Shown: piece by piece, positions 1-10,058 of the stretch
How positions within the stretch are numbered: position 1 is the stretch's first letter
Layout: each line of letters starts with the position of its first letter
Assembly (NCBI GenBank): GCA_023935145.1
Contig: CM043698.1
Span: 79,879,001 to 79,943,000, forward strand
From: Bretschneidera sinensis
Lineage: Eukaryota; Streptophyta; Magnoliopsida; Brassicales; Akaniaceae
DNA: 64,000 nucleotides
Reading direction: 5' to 3'
Notes under the pieces: model-generated
Told to the model about the DNA's origin: nothing
Database searches by the model: none
What the model saw: only the letters and a program-made list of their open reading frames with translations
Program-made: the position numbers and the translations under genes

Positions 1-30
1 TCGCTATTCTCTGTTTTTTCTACATTTTGT

Positions 31-40
31 CCCCCTTTTT
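31..40 (-). promoter_or_regulatory. Polypurine tract of element A
   Basis: On the minus strand this reads AAAAAGGGGG, just after TGTTGATGAC, the arrangement seen before the 3' LTR of many plant copia elements. It would prime plus-strand DNA synthesis. The LTR itself would be outside the window. Confidence 0.5.
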
Positions 41-555
41 GTCATCAACACAAAAAGGGTGAATAGATAGACAAAATTACACACATAAGTTCAAAGATAA
101 ACAAGGTATAAAGCGAGAAAGTAAGACATGGAATTATAGTTCATCAAACAGCAGATTTCTTAAAATTATATGTCGTGAGCGTATATAACTAGTATAAGCA
201 ATGAAATAAGCTTATCTATTCCAACGGGTAGACAGAGTGTGCTAAATTGAACCTGTATTGAGAAGATTAGCTCAAAACAGATACCGAAAGAGTTCCTAGG
301 AAGAATCAGAAAACTAATATATGAGCTAAGGTAATGGGAGTCATGCAATATCAAAACAAAGAGCTAGGTTACCAAAACATATTCATCAAATGAAGATAAA
401 CAGCTGAGGTTCCCATGAACCCAACAAATAAACAAAATATATCATGTCATATGGTAAAATGTATGAAAAAGAAGGAAAAATACATGTCTTTGCAAAGTTT
501 GCAACAAAGTTCTACAGTAAAGCACAAGGAAAGAAATCTATGGTGCATCAGATGG
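41..555. other. 3' untranslated part of element A
   Basis: About 0.5 kb between the env-like ORF stop and the polypurine tract. I see no coding similarity on either strand. Short open frames here have no recognisable motifs. Confidence 0.4.
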
Positions 556-1695
556 TCAACAAAGCCTCGTGATTTTGTCTCTAGTGTCCTCAAGCTCGCC
601 ATTGATGATGTAGAATTGGGCATTCATCGTGAGTGAGAGGGAGGACATCTCATCCTTGAGATCTAGTAGTGCGGCTTACACGGATGCATTATAATCATGT
701 GATCTCAATCCGCTAGCACTAGTACCTGCAATTGTCTCATCCTCTAGCTCATCATCCTCTGGGAGGTGTTTATCAGCAAGAGAAACTCTAGCAGGTTTTC
801 ATCTCCAAACCTTCTGAGATGTATCATAGATGGCATTTGCAGCGCGCTCCCCTGTGAAGTGCTCCAATTGAATCAGATTCAATCTTGTAAGAGTGGACTT
901 GTTGAAGATACAAGTGGTGGGCAACTTCATCTTCTCCTCACCAAAGAGGGAAACTCCATAGTACTTTAGAATATGGGTAATAAGCATCCCGAATGGCAGG
1001 CCATCCAATTTGTTTTTAACCCCCTTAATCATCTTAGTTATGATCAGACAGTAGATGTTGCACTAAATCCCATTCATCAAATTCCATAGGATATACACAT
1101 CTAGCTGGCTTAGGTAAGTGTGACTTTCATTCTTGGGAGTTATGTAGTAGCCAATGATTAGGTGAACCACTCAACTAACTATGGTAAAGGCATTGGCATC
1201 CTTAAAGGTTGTGCCGAAGGTATAGATGGGGTCACCTCTAAGGATCCTAAAGGCTCACTCCTTATCAAAGTCCTAAGGCCAATTGAAGGTGTTTACCTAC
1301 TCCTAGCCAACCTTGGGTATTTTCAATATTTCAAACAACACCTTTTCATTTACAAGTATTGTCTTACCTTTGACATATGAGTTGAAAGATAACCCGACAG
1401 GGGAGTTTCTCTCTAGGTTTGCATAAAACAGCCTAATAAGTCTTGGGTATGCAACCTCAGATAGGGTGATTATTGGTTTCCATCCCATAATAGTAAAGTA
1501 ATGCTCTATATCCATGTAATTGCTGCATAAATTTTGAAAATCTAACATTATTTCTTTGCTAGAAATTCGGTTATCATACCGTGATTTAGCAGCAGCATTG
1601 ATGAAGAGATTGGGATCCATGGCTATTTTCTGATGCTTTTGCCCTGCGCCATCACCTCTTTTCTTAGAACTCGAGGAGGGTACGGTTTATGGCAT
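556..1695 (-). pseudogene. Env-like / putative plant transposon protein ORF (PF20167-type)
   Basis: A single decayed frame of about 380 codons can be followed across the whole interval. It starts at an ATG at 1695 (third codon now TAA) with a short basic Ser/Lys/Arg tail. Residues about 60-120 carry the family pattern W..., then FYANLERN, then VKGKTI. A middle part resembles the usual LHxxI-type helices, followed by the motif LPFGMLIT, and an acidic region and a coiled coil (LLDLKDEMSSL) close the protein before a TGA at 556. At least four stops and frame breaks are present. In plant databases such proteins are annotated as putative plant transposon proteins or env-like ORFs; the molecular function is unknown. 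It lies between pol and the polypurine tract of element A, where SIRE elements carry an env-like ORF. A homologous ORF lies at 26383-27355. Confidence 0.65.
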
Positions 1696-1876
1696 TTTAT
1701 GAGAGAATAAACCGTGAAAACGCTTTAGAAGTGAAGAAAAATGTTTCTATAGAAGAAAATTGACGGTTTTGGGGCTAATTTGATGAAAAATCACTGAATT
1801 TCAAAGGAGAGGGAAAGGACGTGCGGCTAGGGTTTCAAAAATTGGGGATATATGAGGTTCAAGTTGAAGTGCAGGC

Positions 1877-1886
1877 TTTATATTTG
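1877..1886 (-). promoter_or_regulatory. TATA-like box upstream of the env-like ORF
   Basis: The minus strand reads CAAATATAAAG about 180 bp before the ORF start, downstream of the palindrome cluster and followed by an AAACCCTAGCC leader-like stretch. This would suit a separate promoter for the ORF, but only position and composition support it. Confidence 0.35.
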
Positions 1887-1891
1887 CGATT

Positions 1892-2082
1892 GGACAGTCG
1901 ACTGTCGAAAATGGGCAGTCAACTGTCCTTTTTAAATCAAAGGACCAGATAGGATGGACAGTTGACTGGTTATAGGGACAACCAACTGTGAAAGTCTTTG
2001 TCCCTTGCACAATCGATTGTTAGATACTATATACATATGGACAGTCGACTGCGAAAGTCTCTATCCCTTGGACAATTGACTA
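1892..2082. repeat. Cluster of decayed 12-bp palindromes (ACAGTCGACTGT family)
   Basis: At least seven copies of a palindrome ACAGTCGACTGT or its C-to-T/G-to-A derivatives (ACAGTTGACTG, ACAATCGATTGT, ACAACCAACTGT) occur in about 190 bp, several followed by GAAAGTCT or GAAAATGG. The same motif set recurs in the 5' LTR of element A around 16320-16620. Confidence 0.6.
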
Positions 2083-2223
2083 TGCAATGCCTATAACAAA
2101 AATTTGAAGATCTTTTTGCAAGGATTTATTGTTCTATGCTATTCTTAAGTGAGAGAACATTAAATTTGGTGTTAATCTTCATTCACTTAATAAAAATAAT
2201 GCACATTATGTATGTTAATTCAA

Positions 2224-3870
2224 TCAAACACACATATAGTCATTATTTTTTAATCCCATTAATAGCCTTATTTTGAAAAGACTGTCTTCATTTAAAGGTT
2301 TAGTGAGGATATCAGCAATTTGATCATCGGAGGGAATGAATTCTAGCCTAATATCACCCTTTTGAGCATGATCTCTTATGAAGTGATGTCTTATCTCAAT
2401 GTGTTTGGTTCTAGAATGCTGAATTAGGTTCTTTGTCAAGTTGATAGCATTAGTGTTGTCAAAATGAATTGGAATGTTTTGAAAATACATGCCATAATCT
2501 TCTAGTTGTTGTTCATCCATAAAACTTGTGCACAGTAACTACCAGCGGCTACATATTCCGCTCTTGCGGTTGATACTGCAACTAAATTTTGTTTTTTTGA
2601 AAACCAATAAGTTAACATAGCACCTAGAAATTGGCATGTTCCACTAGTGCTTTTTCTATCTAACTTACAGACCGCAAAGTCAGCATCCGAGTACCTAACA
2701 AGCTCAAAAGTTGATTTTCTAGAATACTATAAACCTAGATTTTGGGTGCCTTGCGAATATCTTAGGATTCTTTTCATAGCAACTATATAAGATTCCTTAG
2801 GATTACCTTGGAATATAGCACACATGCATACACTAAACATTATATCAGGTCTACTTGCAGTTAGATATAGTAAAGCTCATATCATGCTTATATAATTTTT
2901 ACTATCTACACACTTACTTTCCTCATCTAGGTCAAGTTTTGTAGAGGTGCTTATAGGAGTGCCAAAAGATTTTGAGTTCTCCATTCCAAACCTCTTCAAT
3001 AAGTCCTTGATGTATTTGAATTGATTGATGAAGATGCCTCATTTAAATTGTTATTTGAATTCCAAGGAAGTAGGTGAGCTTTCCCATCATGCTATTCTCA
3101 AATTCACCTTGCATGCACTTAGCAAAATCTTGACACATTGATTCATTAGAGGCACCAAAATTTAATATCATCAACATATATTTAGACTAGAAGTGTGTCA
3201 TGTTTATGAGTTTTTGTAAAGAGGGTTTTATCCATTTTTTCTTTTGTAAAACCATTTTCAAGTAAAAACTTACTTAACCTTTCATACTATACTCTTGGAG
3301 CTTGCTTCAACCCATAGAGAGCTTTAGAAAGCTTATAAACATGATTTGAAGTATTAGGATTTTCAAAACCAAAAGGTTGTTCAACATAAACCTCTTCTTC
3401 TATAAAACCATTTAAAAATAAACTTTTCACATCAATTTGAAATAGTTTAAAATTATTAAAGCATGCAAAAGCTAGTAACATACGAATGGCTTCTAATATA
3501 GCTACGGGAGCATAGGTCTCATCAAAGTCTATTCATTCTTCTTTATTGTAACCCTTAGCAACTTGTTTAGTTTTGTTCCTAGTTACTATCCCATTTTAAT
3601 CCATTTTGTTTCTATATACCTATTTAGTACTTATGATGGTATGATTCTTTGGTCTAAGAACTAGAGTTCATACTTTATTTCTTTCAAATTGATTTAATTC
3701 TTCTTGCATAGCATTTATCCACTTGGCATCTTTTTTTGGATTCTACAAAACTCTTAGGTTCTACTTAGGATAAATAAGCTACACAATTGAAAATATTTCT
3801 CATAGAAGATCGAGTTCTTACCTTTTGTGAAGGATCTCCGATCACTTGATCGATTGGATGATAATTCACA
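2224..3870 (-). pseudogene. Element A reverse transcriptase and RNase H
   Basis: The C-terminal two enzymes of a copia polyprotein, read right to left in several broken frames. RT is seen as LFQIDVKSLFLNG, then YGLKQAP near 3300, and an IYVDD active-site box near 3180. RNase H follows with an STARAEYVAAG helix near 2560 and the terminal RHHFIRDH and IADILTKPL motifs, ending at a stop at 2224. Together they would copy the RNA into DNA inside the particle. Multiple stops and frameshifts make the gene dead. Confidence 0.8.
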
Positions 3871-3899
3871 TACCTCCAATCTTTGGGAAGTCAATTTCC

Positions 3900-4784
3900 T
3901 TGTTGATTTGTAGAAGATTGATCAACGTTGGGATCATCTACCTCTTGATTTGTTTAAGGTTGAATTTCCTTAGGGTCAACAATGGGAGTAGATGCATCTA
4001 CTCTTGGAGTAAAACCTGCATCATAATCAAGGGATACTATTCTACTACTAATTGGGTTAGATTCATCAAAAGCAACATGTATGGATTCTTCAACCACTAG
4101 AGTTCTTTTGTTAAAAACTCTATAAGCTTTACTAGAAGTTGAATATCCTAAGAATATCTTTTCATTGGTCTTAGAGTCAAATTTACCTAAGTTAGTTTAT
4201 TATTGTTTAAGATGAAGCACTTGCAACCAAAAGCACAAAAATAAGAGATATTAGGCTTTCTACCTTTCCATAGTTTCTATAGAGTTTTATCGAGCATTGG
4301 CCTAATTAATACTCTATTTAAAACATAGCAAGAAGTGTTTACGGCTTCCACCAAAAAGTACTTTGGTAAGCTATTTTCACAAAGCATGGTTTTAGCAAAT
4401 TCTTCTATAACTCTATTTTCCTCTCAACAATACCATTTTTTTAGGAGTTCTAAGGGCTGAAAAATTGTGATCAATTTCATTTTCATCACAAAATTTTGAA
4501 AAAATTTGGTTTTCAAATTCTTTTCCATGATCACTTTTAATACTTGAGATAAAAATTCATTTTTCATTTTGAACCTTCTTACAAATGTTCACAAAACCTT
4601 TGTAATCAATAAAAATGACAAAAGTATATCTTGAATAATCATCAACAATAACAAGAGCATATTGATGGCCTCTTAGACTAATGGTGTTTATTGGACAAAA
4701 AAAGTCCATATGAAGAAGTTCTAATGGTCTAGAGGTTGAAATTACCTTTTTAGATTTAAAAGATACTCTAGTTTGTTTTCCCAT
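3900..4784 (-). pseudogene. Element A integrase (core and C-terminal part)
   Basis: The catalytic core begins with LLHMDFF, containing the first Asp of the DDE triad, and continues through VIVDDYSRYT. Further left only scattered fragments of the second Asp/Glu part and the C-terminal domain can be followed in different frames. The role would be insertion of the cDNA. The frame is broken many times and no intact DDE domain remains. Confidence 0.65.
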
Positions 4785-5315
4785 TTGACAAGCATCACAG
4801 ACTTTTTCTTTTGAAATTTGATTTTGGGAAGTCCAATAACTAAATCTTTTCTTGAAAGAATTTTGCGTAAATCCATATTCACATGACCAAGTCTTCTATG
4901 CCATAGCCATAGGTTTTCACTAAAGGCGGGAAAACATTTTTCACTTTCCGAATGTGAAGATTTTAAATCAACTAGATAGACATTGTCATGTCTATAGCCT
5001 ACAAACTTGATTTTGTTACTTTTGATGTCTATTACTAGACAATGAGATGATTCAAATATGACTTTGTTGCCTTTGTCACATAATTGACTAATACTAAGTA
5101 AATTTGGCTTAAGGCCTTGCACATATAAAATATGGTCAATGGTTGAAGAATCTTTACCCACTTTGCCATGCCCGATAATCTTTATCTTGGTGTTATCTCC
5201 AATGGTGACATGTTTGTCATCCCTTAGAGTTAGTTCTTTGAACATACTTTAATCACTGGTCATATGCTTTGAGCATCTACTATTAAGGTACTACTAGTAA
5301 CATTTTTATTTGGTG
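4742..5315 (-). pseudogene. Element A protease C-terminus and gag-pre-integrase domain
   Basis: The frame starts after a degraded aspartic-protease site: the usual D-S-G reads N-S-R, followed by C-S-K-H-M and then a stop. Downstream come HILYVQGLKPNLLSIS and LWHRRLGHVNM, the hallmarks of the copia gag-pre-integrase domain whose HxxGH...CxxC motif binds zinc. The CxxC half is out of frame. The lost catalytic Asp means polyprotein processing by this copy is impossible. Confidence 0.75.
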
Positions 5316-5329
5316 TGAAGACACATCTA

Positions 5330-7035
5330 CATCACACATTGATATGCAATTGCACTTTTAGGTATCCAAAATGACTTGGGTCCTTTGGGGTTAGTCCTTG
5401 AAAATGTGGCTCCTTTAGAGATCCATACTTTCTTATCATTATTGGGTGCTCTATAATTGTAGACATGTTGCATGATCCTAGGATGATAGTTATTGAAGTC
5501 TCTAAGATGTCTTGAATATGTATGCCTATAATTCCCAGAATACATATTTCTAACATGAGAGTTATGAACATACACGTTATTTTTAGGATATGCATTATGG
5601 TAATTTCTAGGATGTACATTCCTAGCATGCGCATGTCTTGAATGTGTATTCCTAGCATTTGTATATCTTGAATGTATATTCCTAGCATTTTATATTTCTA
5701 GGATGAACATACATATATGCATATGTGTTTCTAGGATTTCTGTCTCTATCATATGAATTAGAATTCTTAGCATTTGAATTGAACTTTGCATTCTTTGAAG
5801 AAAACTCTTAACCTTGCTAGTGACCTTAGAGGTGGAGGGTTCATCCACACATATTGCTTTCATGAACAAAGTATCTTTTGATTTTTGTTTGTCTGATGGA
5901 GAATAACCTAAACCAGATTTTCCTCCGCTCATTCTTTGGCAAGATATCACTTCATCTAGTTTTTCTTTTCCAAGAATAAGCCTAGATATAGTGTTATTCA
6001 ACTCCATCACTTTCTTTTTTAAATCATCATTTTCATTTTTTAAAAAATCTTGTGATGAGTTATAGAGCATGGAAGATAGTTTTTCTTTTTCTTCCTTTAG
6101 ACTTTCCATCTCTTTAGAGAGAGATGAGACTTCTTTCTTGAGAGCAATATTTCTAGAATCAGATTTATTCGATTATTCGTGCATTTAATTAATTACTTCA
6201 ATCAAATCTTCACTACTACTAACAATATTATTATTATTATTAGAGAGGAAATAATTTGTTATCTCATTTTCATCATCAATTACTATTAAGAAAATATCGA
6301 CAATTTCTTCATATCCAACGTCGTTGTCTGAGAGTTCTACTTCTTCATCATCACTCTAAGTGGTTGCAACCATGACTTTCTTTTTGAAGCTCAATATGTT
6401 CTCTTTTTGGAGTGGAGTCATTTGTGTAAGGTTTCTTGCTCTTTTTCAAGAACTTATGAAACCTCTTGGTGATTAAAGCCATTTCACTATCTTCTTCCCT
6501 ACTCTCATTCTTTTCTTCCATTTCAGTATCATTTTCTTTTTATTCATCTCATCATCATTGGCACCAGGATTCATTTCTTCCATCTTGTATGTCAATAATG
6601 ATCCGAGAAGCATTTCAACATCAATTTTGTCGAGATCTTTGGCCTCCGTTATGGTCATCTTCTTTGCTTTCCAAGTTGATGGCAAAGATCTCAATATCTA
6701 CTTTGTTAGTTCAAACTCCTCAATATTCTTACCAAGAAGCTTTAAACCATTAACAATAGTGGTGAAATGAGAGTGCATTTGAGAAATTGTTTGCTATGGG
6801 ACATTTTAAAAGATTCATACTCAGACACTAGCATATAAATTTTTGATTTTTTACTTTGCTAGTGCCCTCATAAGTAATTTGTAGTTTGTCCCATATCTCT
6901 TTAGCCGAAACACATGAAATTTTTTATTGTACTCAGTAATGACTAAAGCAAAATGTAGCATACTAGTAGCTCTACTATTTAGAAACATCATTCTACAATC
7001 CTCTTCACTAAACTCCGATTTGAGTTTAGGCATTA
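5330..7035 (-). pseudogene. Element A gag (nucleocapsid precursor)
   Basis: The N-terminal part contains FSEEDCRMMFLNSRA and ends with copia-gag-like helices. A middle part has a coiled coil (MESLKEEKEKLSSML, LNNTISRLILGKEKLDEV) followed by SGLGYSPSD, typical of SIRE/Tork-type gags. A region of degenerate repeats follows at about 5500-5780 (minus-strand HIQD/MLGI in one frame), then a WIPKS motif. Near 6480-6700 a helix-rich segment runs in another frame. Stops and frameshifts are frequent. Gag would form the virus-like particle. Confidence 0.7.
5500..5730. repeat. Short tandem-like repeats in gag of element A
   Basis: Units built around CCTAGCATTTGTATATCTTG and CCTAGCATGCGCATGTCTTG recur about every 30-36 bp with drift, giving repeated HIQD or LGIYI in translation. 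They look like expansion of an Asn/His/Ser-rich linker in gag. Confidence 0.45.
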
Positions 7036-7256
7036 TATGATTTATTTCTCCAATGGTTATTTCCTTTGTAGGAATTCTAGGTTATTCTCCACAAATTATA
7101 ATCTTGTCCTTCAACAAATATTTTTATTCTATTTTTCCAATAATTATAATTTGTTCTATTGAACAAAAGAGGTATAATATAGGAATGACCTTCGGTATAA
7201 CTATTTGAAGCCATCATATCAACTCAAGGATTTTAAGCCTAAAATTGAGTACATGA

Positions 7257-7267
7257 CTCTGATACCA
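7257..7267 (-). promoter_or_regulatory. Primer binding site of element A (tRNA-iMet type)
   Basis: The minus strand reads TGGTATCAGAG three bases inside the LTR end at 7270. It is complementary to the 3' end of plant initiator-Met tRNA and marks the 5' LTR/internal border. Confidence 0.85.
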
Positions 7268-7269
7268 AT

Positions 7270-7370
7270 TGTAGACTGAGGTACAAACCTAAGAGGGGGG
7301 TGAATTGAGTTTTAAAAACTTTTTGCAATTAACACACAAGTTTTTAAACAATTTAATCAAGCAAGACATA
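7270..7370 (-). repeat. Element A 5' LTR, inner piece
   Basis: The LTR 3' end (minus strand ...AGTCTACA) with the characteristic AGAGGGGGGTGAATT stretch. It is cut at 7370 by the Athila insertion; the LTR resumes at 14885. Confidence 0.75.
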
Positions 7371-8764
7371 TGTTGTGAGTTTTAATTTACTCGCAAGCGC
7401 ATGAGTCGTTTGCAGTATAGCGTTGTGCAAGTGCGAGGTCGAATCCACAGGGAATTGCGTTGTGAAAGTATATTTTCAATCTAAACTAACTCTATCTTAA
7501 CCTAGTTCCGAATTTCAGATGATAATTTGCAAAAGAAATTAAAATTAAACTAAATTGATTTTTAAAAACTAATAATTAAAACACTAAGGTTTCCAAATCC
7601 ACCCCCACTGAAGTTAAGCATATATGTTCTAAAAATATAGCCTATCAAAATATTCCATGAATCCAACTATAAGACAAAAAACAAAGAATATCCCAACTAA
7701 ACCAAAAGCATCGAATATATCCGCTCTCAACAAATCACAAAGGAAATCCAATTTAATCGAAAAGCATTCAATGTATCCATCAGATGAAACACAAGGAATA
7801 TCCAACAGACAATTTAAACTCAATCAATTATAAGATTAACTCAAACAATTGACAGAACATTTATACTAAAAATTGTCAGATTTGTACAAGCAAATCTGAA
7901 CTACTACGCCAAACAACGGCGGGGCTTCATCTTCAACCTTAGCTGAAGAGTCTAGCCACTCATAACTATGAAACTACAATTCATAATAAAAGTGCTAAAC
8001 ATTTAAACTAAAACAACCAAATGTAAATAAATAAATAAATAACTTTACATGGGTGAAATTCCACTCGCTGACGGGCGGCGCTTCCCCCCGTGGTGACAAA
8101 GCATTCGAGATCCACCAGAATGCTAGCGGACGTCCACCGGTAAACACCAAAGTGGTTCAGGAATTGTACATTAAAGATGAAGTGAAGAAGGGCTTATATA
8201 GGGAAATATCACAAGTGCAATATGCTTCCAATCCGATGTGGGATACTGCAGATTCCAGCTTTTGCTCTTTGACCTTTGTCTACTAAAAATACCATAACTT
8301 TCTCTAGAAAAATCATTTTATTGATCCGTAAAATTCCCCAGAAAATAGACATCTGGATCTTTCCAAGCATATATAGCTTATCTCCTCGTTCTTCCTGAAT
8401 CAATTCAGTTAAATCCTCGAAAATGGCTGATCTGTCACGCTGAAATCATGCACAGCCTGACCTTTGTCTACTAAAATTGCCATAACTTTATCTAGAAAAA
8501 TCATTTTATTGATTCGTAAAATTCCCCAGAAAATAGACATCCGGATATTTCCAAGCATATATGGCTCATCGTCTGGTTCTTTCTAAATCAATACAGTTTA
8601 ATCCTCAAAAATGGCTGATCTGCACGAGCAATTCTGGCAATTTAGTGAAACTTCTTTCCAAGCTTGTAAATCTGTAAAATAACGAAAATAATTCAAAGTA
8701 ACAAATTCCTAAGCTAACAAGTGTAAATTAAAGGGCCAAAATATGCAATATTTGGCACTCATCA
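7371..8764 (-). repeat. Ath1 3' LTR
   Basis: Paired with 13493-14884. Begins TGATGAGTGCC and ends CACAACA on the minus strand. It contains an internally repeated segment: TTGACCTTTGTCTACTAAA followed by about 180 bp occurs twice (near 8271 and 8461), also in the other LTR. Confidence 0.9.
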
Positions 8765-8780
8765 AATACCACCAAACTTA
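8765..8780 (-). promoter_or_regulatory. Ath1 polypurine tract
   Basis: Minus strand TAAGTTTGGTGGTATT directly before the LTR start TGATGAG. Preceded by GGGACTAGCAAATTG, as is usual in Athila elements. Confidence 0.75.
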
Positions 8781-10055
8781 CAATTTGCTAGTCCCTTAGC
8801 AAAACAAAATAATAATAAAAAACCTAAATGAAAAACAAAGAACATAAAGATAAGTTCATCACTCATGGTATCCAAAAATTTAAGGAGCACACATCACCAT
8901 GATATTCATTCATGAGCAAGCTTAAAAAGATAAACCCATCTTCGCAATGAATAGAAAAGTTAAAATCTAATTACTTACAAAAGACAGGTTAAGGCATCAC
9001 AAGTCTGACACTGTGTAAAGTGAATTAGCATATAGAAATGAAGCTTCCAAGTGACTCCAATGTGTGAGGTCTCCATGTCTCAAGATTCACCAAATTTCCC
9101 ATCAGAATGAACAAAAATGACATAGTTTTTATATTCTTTTTTTTTAATATAAAAGGCTCTGCTATCTTTAATTCCCTTAAGCTTTCTAATTGACCCATGT
9201 AGCGAGTGTTGAGTCAATGACTCCCAAACCAGATGGTTTTAGGGAATTAGGTGTAAAGACACCCCTAAGGACTTACTAACTCGAGTTAAAAAGGCTATGA
9301 AATTAAACCAGCCTTAATACTACCAAACAAAATTCCACCTTTTGACGTGAACACTCACTGTTTACTGAGGCAAGAGGTCCAGTTACTCAGCGGAAAGTTT
9401 ATTGATAATGAATTTTTATTTTTTTTTATTTTTATTATGCTTTTCTATGCCCAAGAGTTCATCCAACAAGTCATCCAGTTTCAGTTAAGATAAGGAAAAA
9501 TACACATTAAAATCACATGTCATACCTCACATAATTTGTGCTAATGTGCTCGTATTAGATTAGATCAAACATGTGAATTCTCAAAATGCCTAAAGTAAGT
9601 AATTAAATTTTAAAAATTTATCACCAGATCATGTGTTCAAAATGTTAAGCTCACCAATGACATCACATCACAGAAAATGTTTAGATCAACCAAAATTTCA
9701 CGATAACATGAGCATGCATTTATCTCTACGATGAAAAGACAACAAATTAGGACAAAGTGTGTGATGTGTCTCCCATACCCCCAAACTTAAATTACACATT
9801 GACCCTAATGTGTTACTAATATGGAAAGAGCTGACCTGAGATATAGAGAACTATCTGGACTGGTATGGCTCATAGCATACCTCCAAACTTGAACTGAAGT
9901 ACGCATTGTCCGTGAAAAATAAAAAAAAACTGGAAAACAAAAAAATACTGGAAACAAACATTGATCATAAAAATGCGAAATAATAAATAAACAGAAACAA
10001 TAAGCTGTGGGGTGCCTCCCATGAGTGTTAAGTTTAACGTCTTCAGTCAGACCCA
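8781..10055. other. Ath1 3' untranslated region
   Basis: About 1.3 kb without coding similarity. It holds two more purine tracts like the functional one (minus strand AAGTTTGGGGGTAT near 9775-9789 and AAGTTTGGAGGTATG near 9876-9891) and the TGGGAGGCACCCC sequence usual after pol in this clade. The RT fragment joins this region directly at about 10056, marking an internal deletion. Confidence 0.6.
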
Positions 10056-10058
10056 ACA

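Noticed and set aside
930..2222. Whole 3' LTR of element A directly after pol
   Set aside because: Only the palindromes and a TATA-like box resemble the 5' LTR; the TGTTGACTC start and the remaining LTR sequence are absent and the env-like coding sequence occupies the space.
7436..7456. GGTCGAATCC as a tRNA B-box or tRNA remnant in the Athila LTR
   Set aside because: One base short of the B-box consensus, no A box or cloverleaf around it, and it is part of the conserved LTR end.
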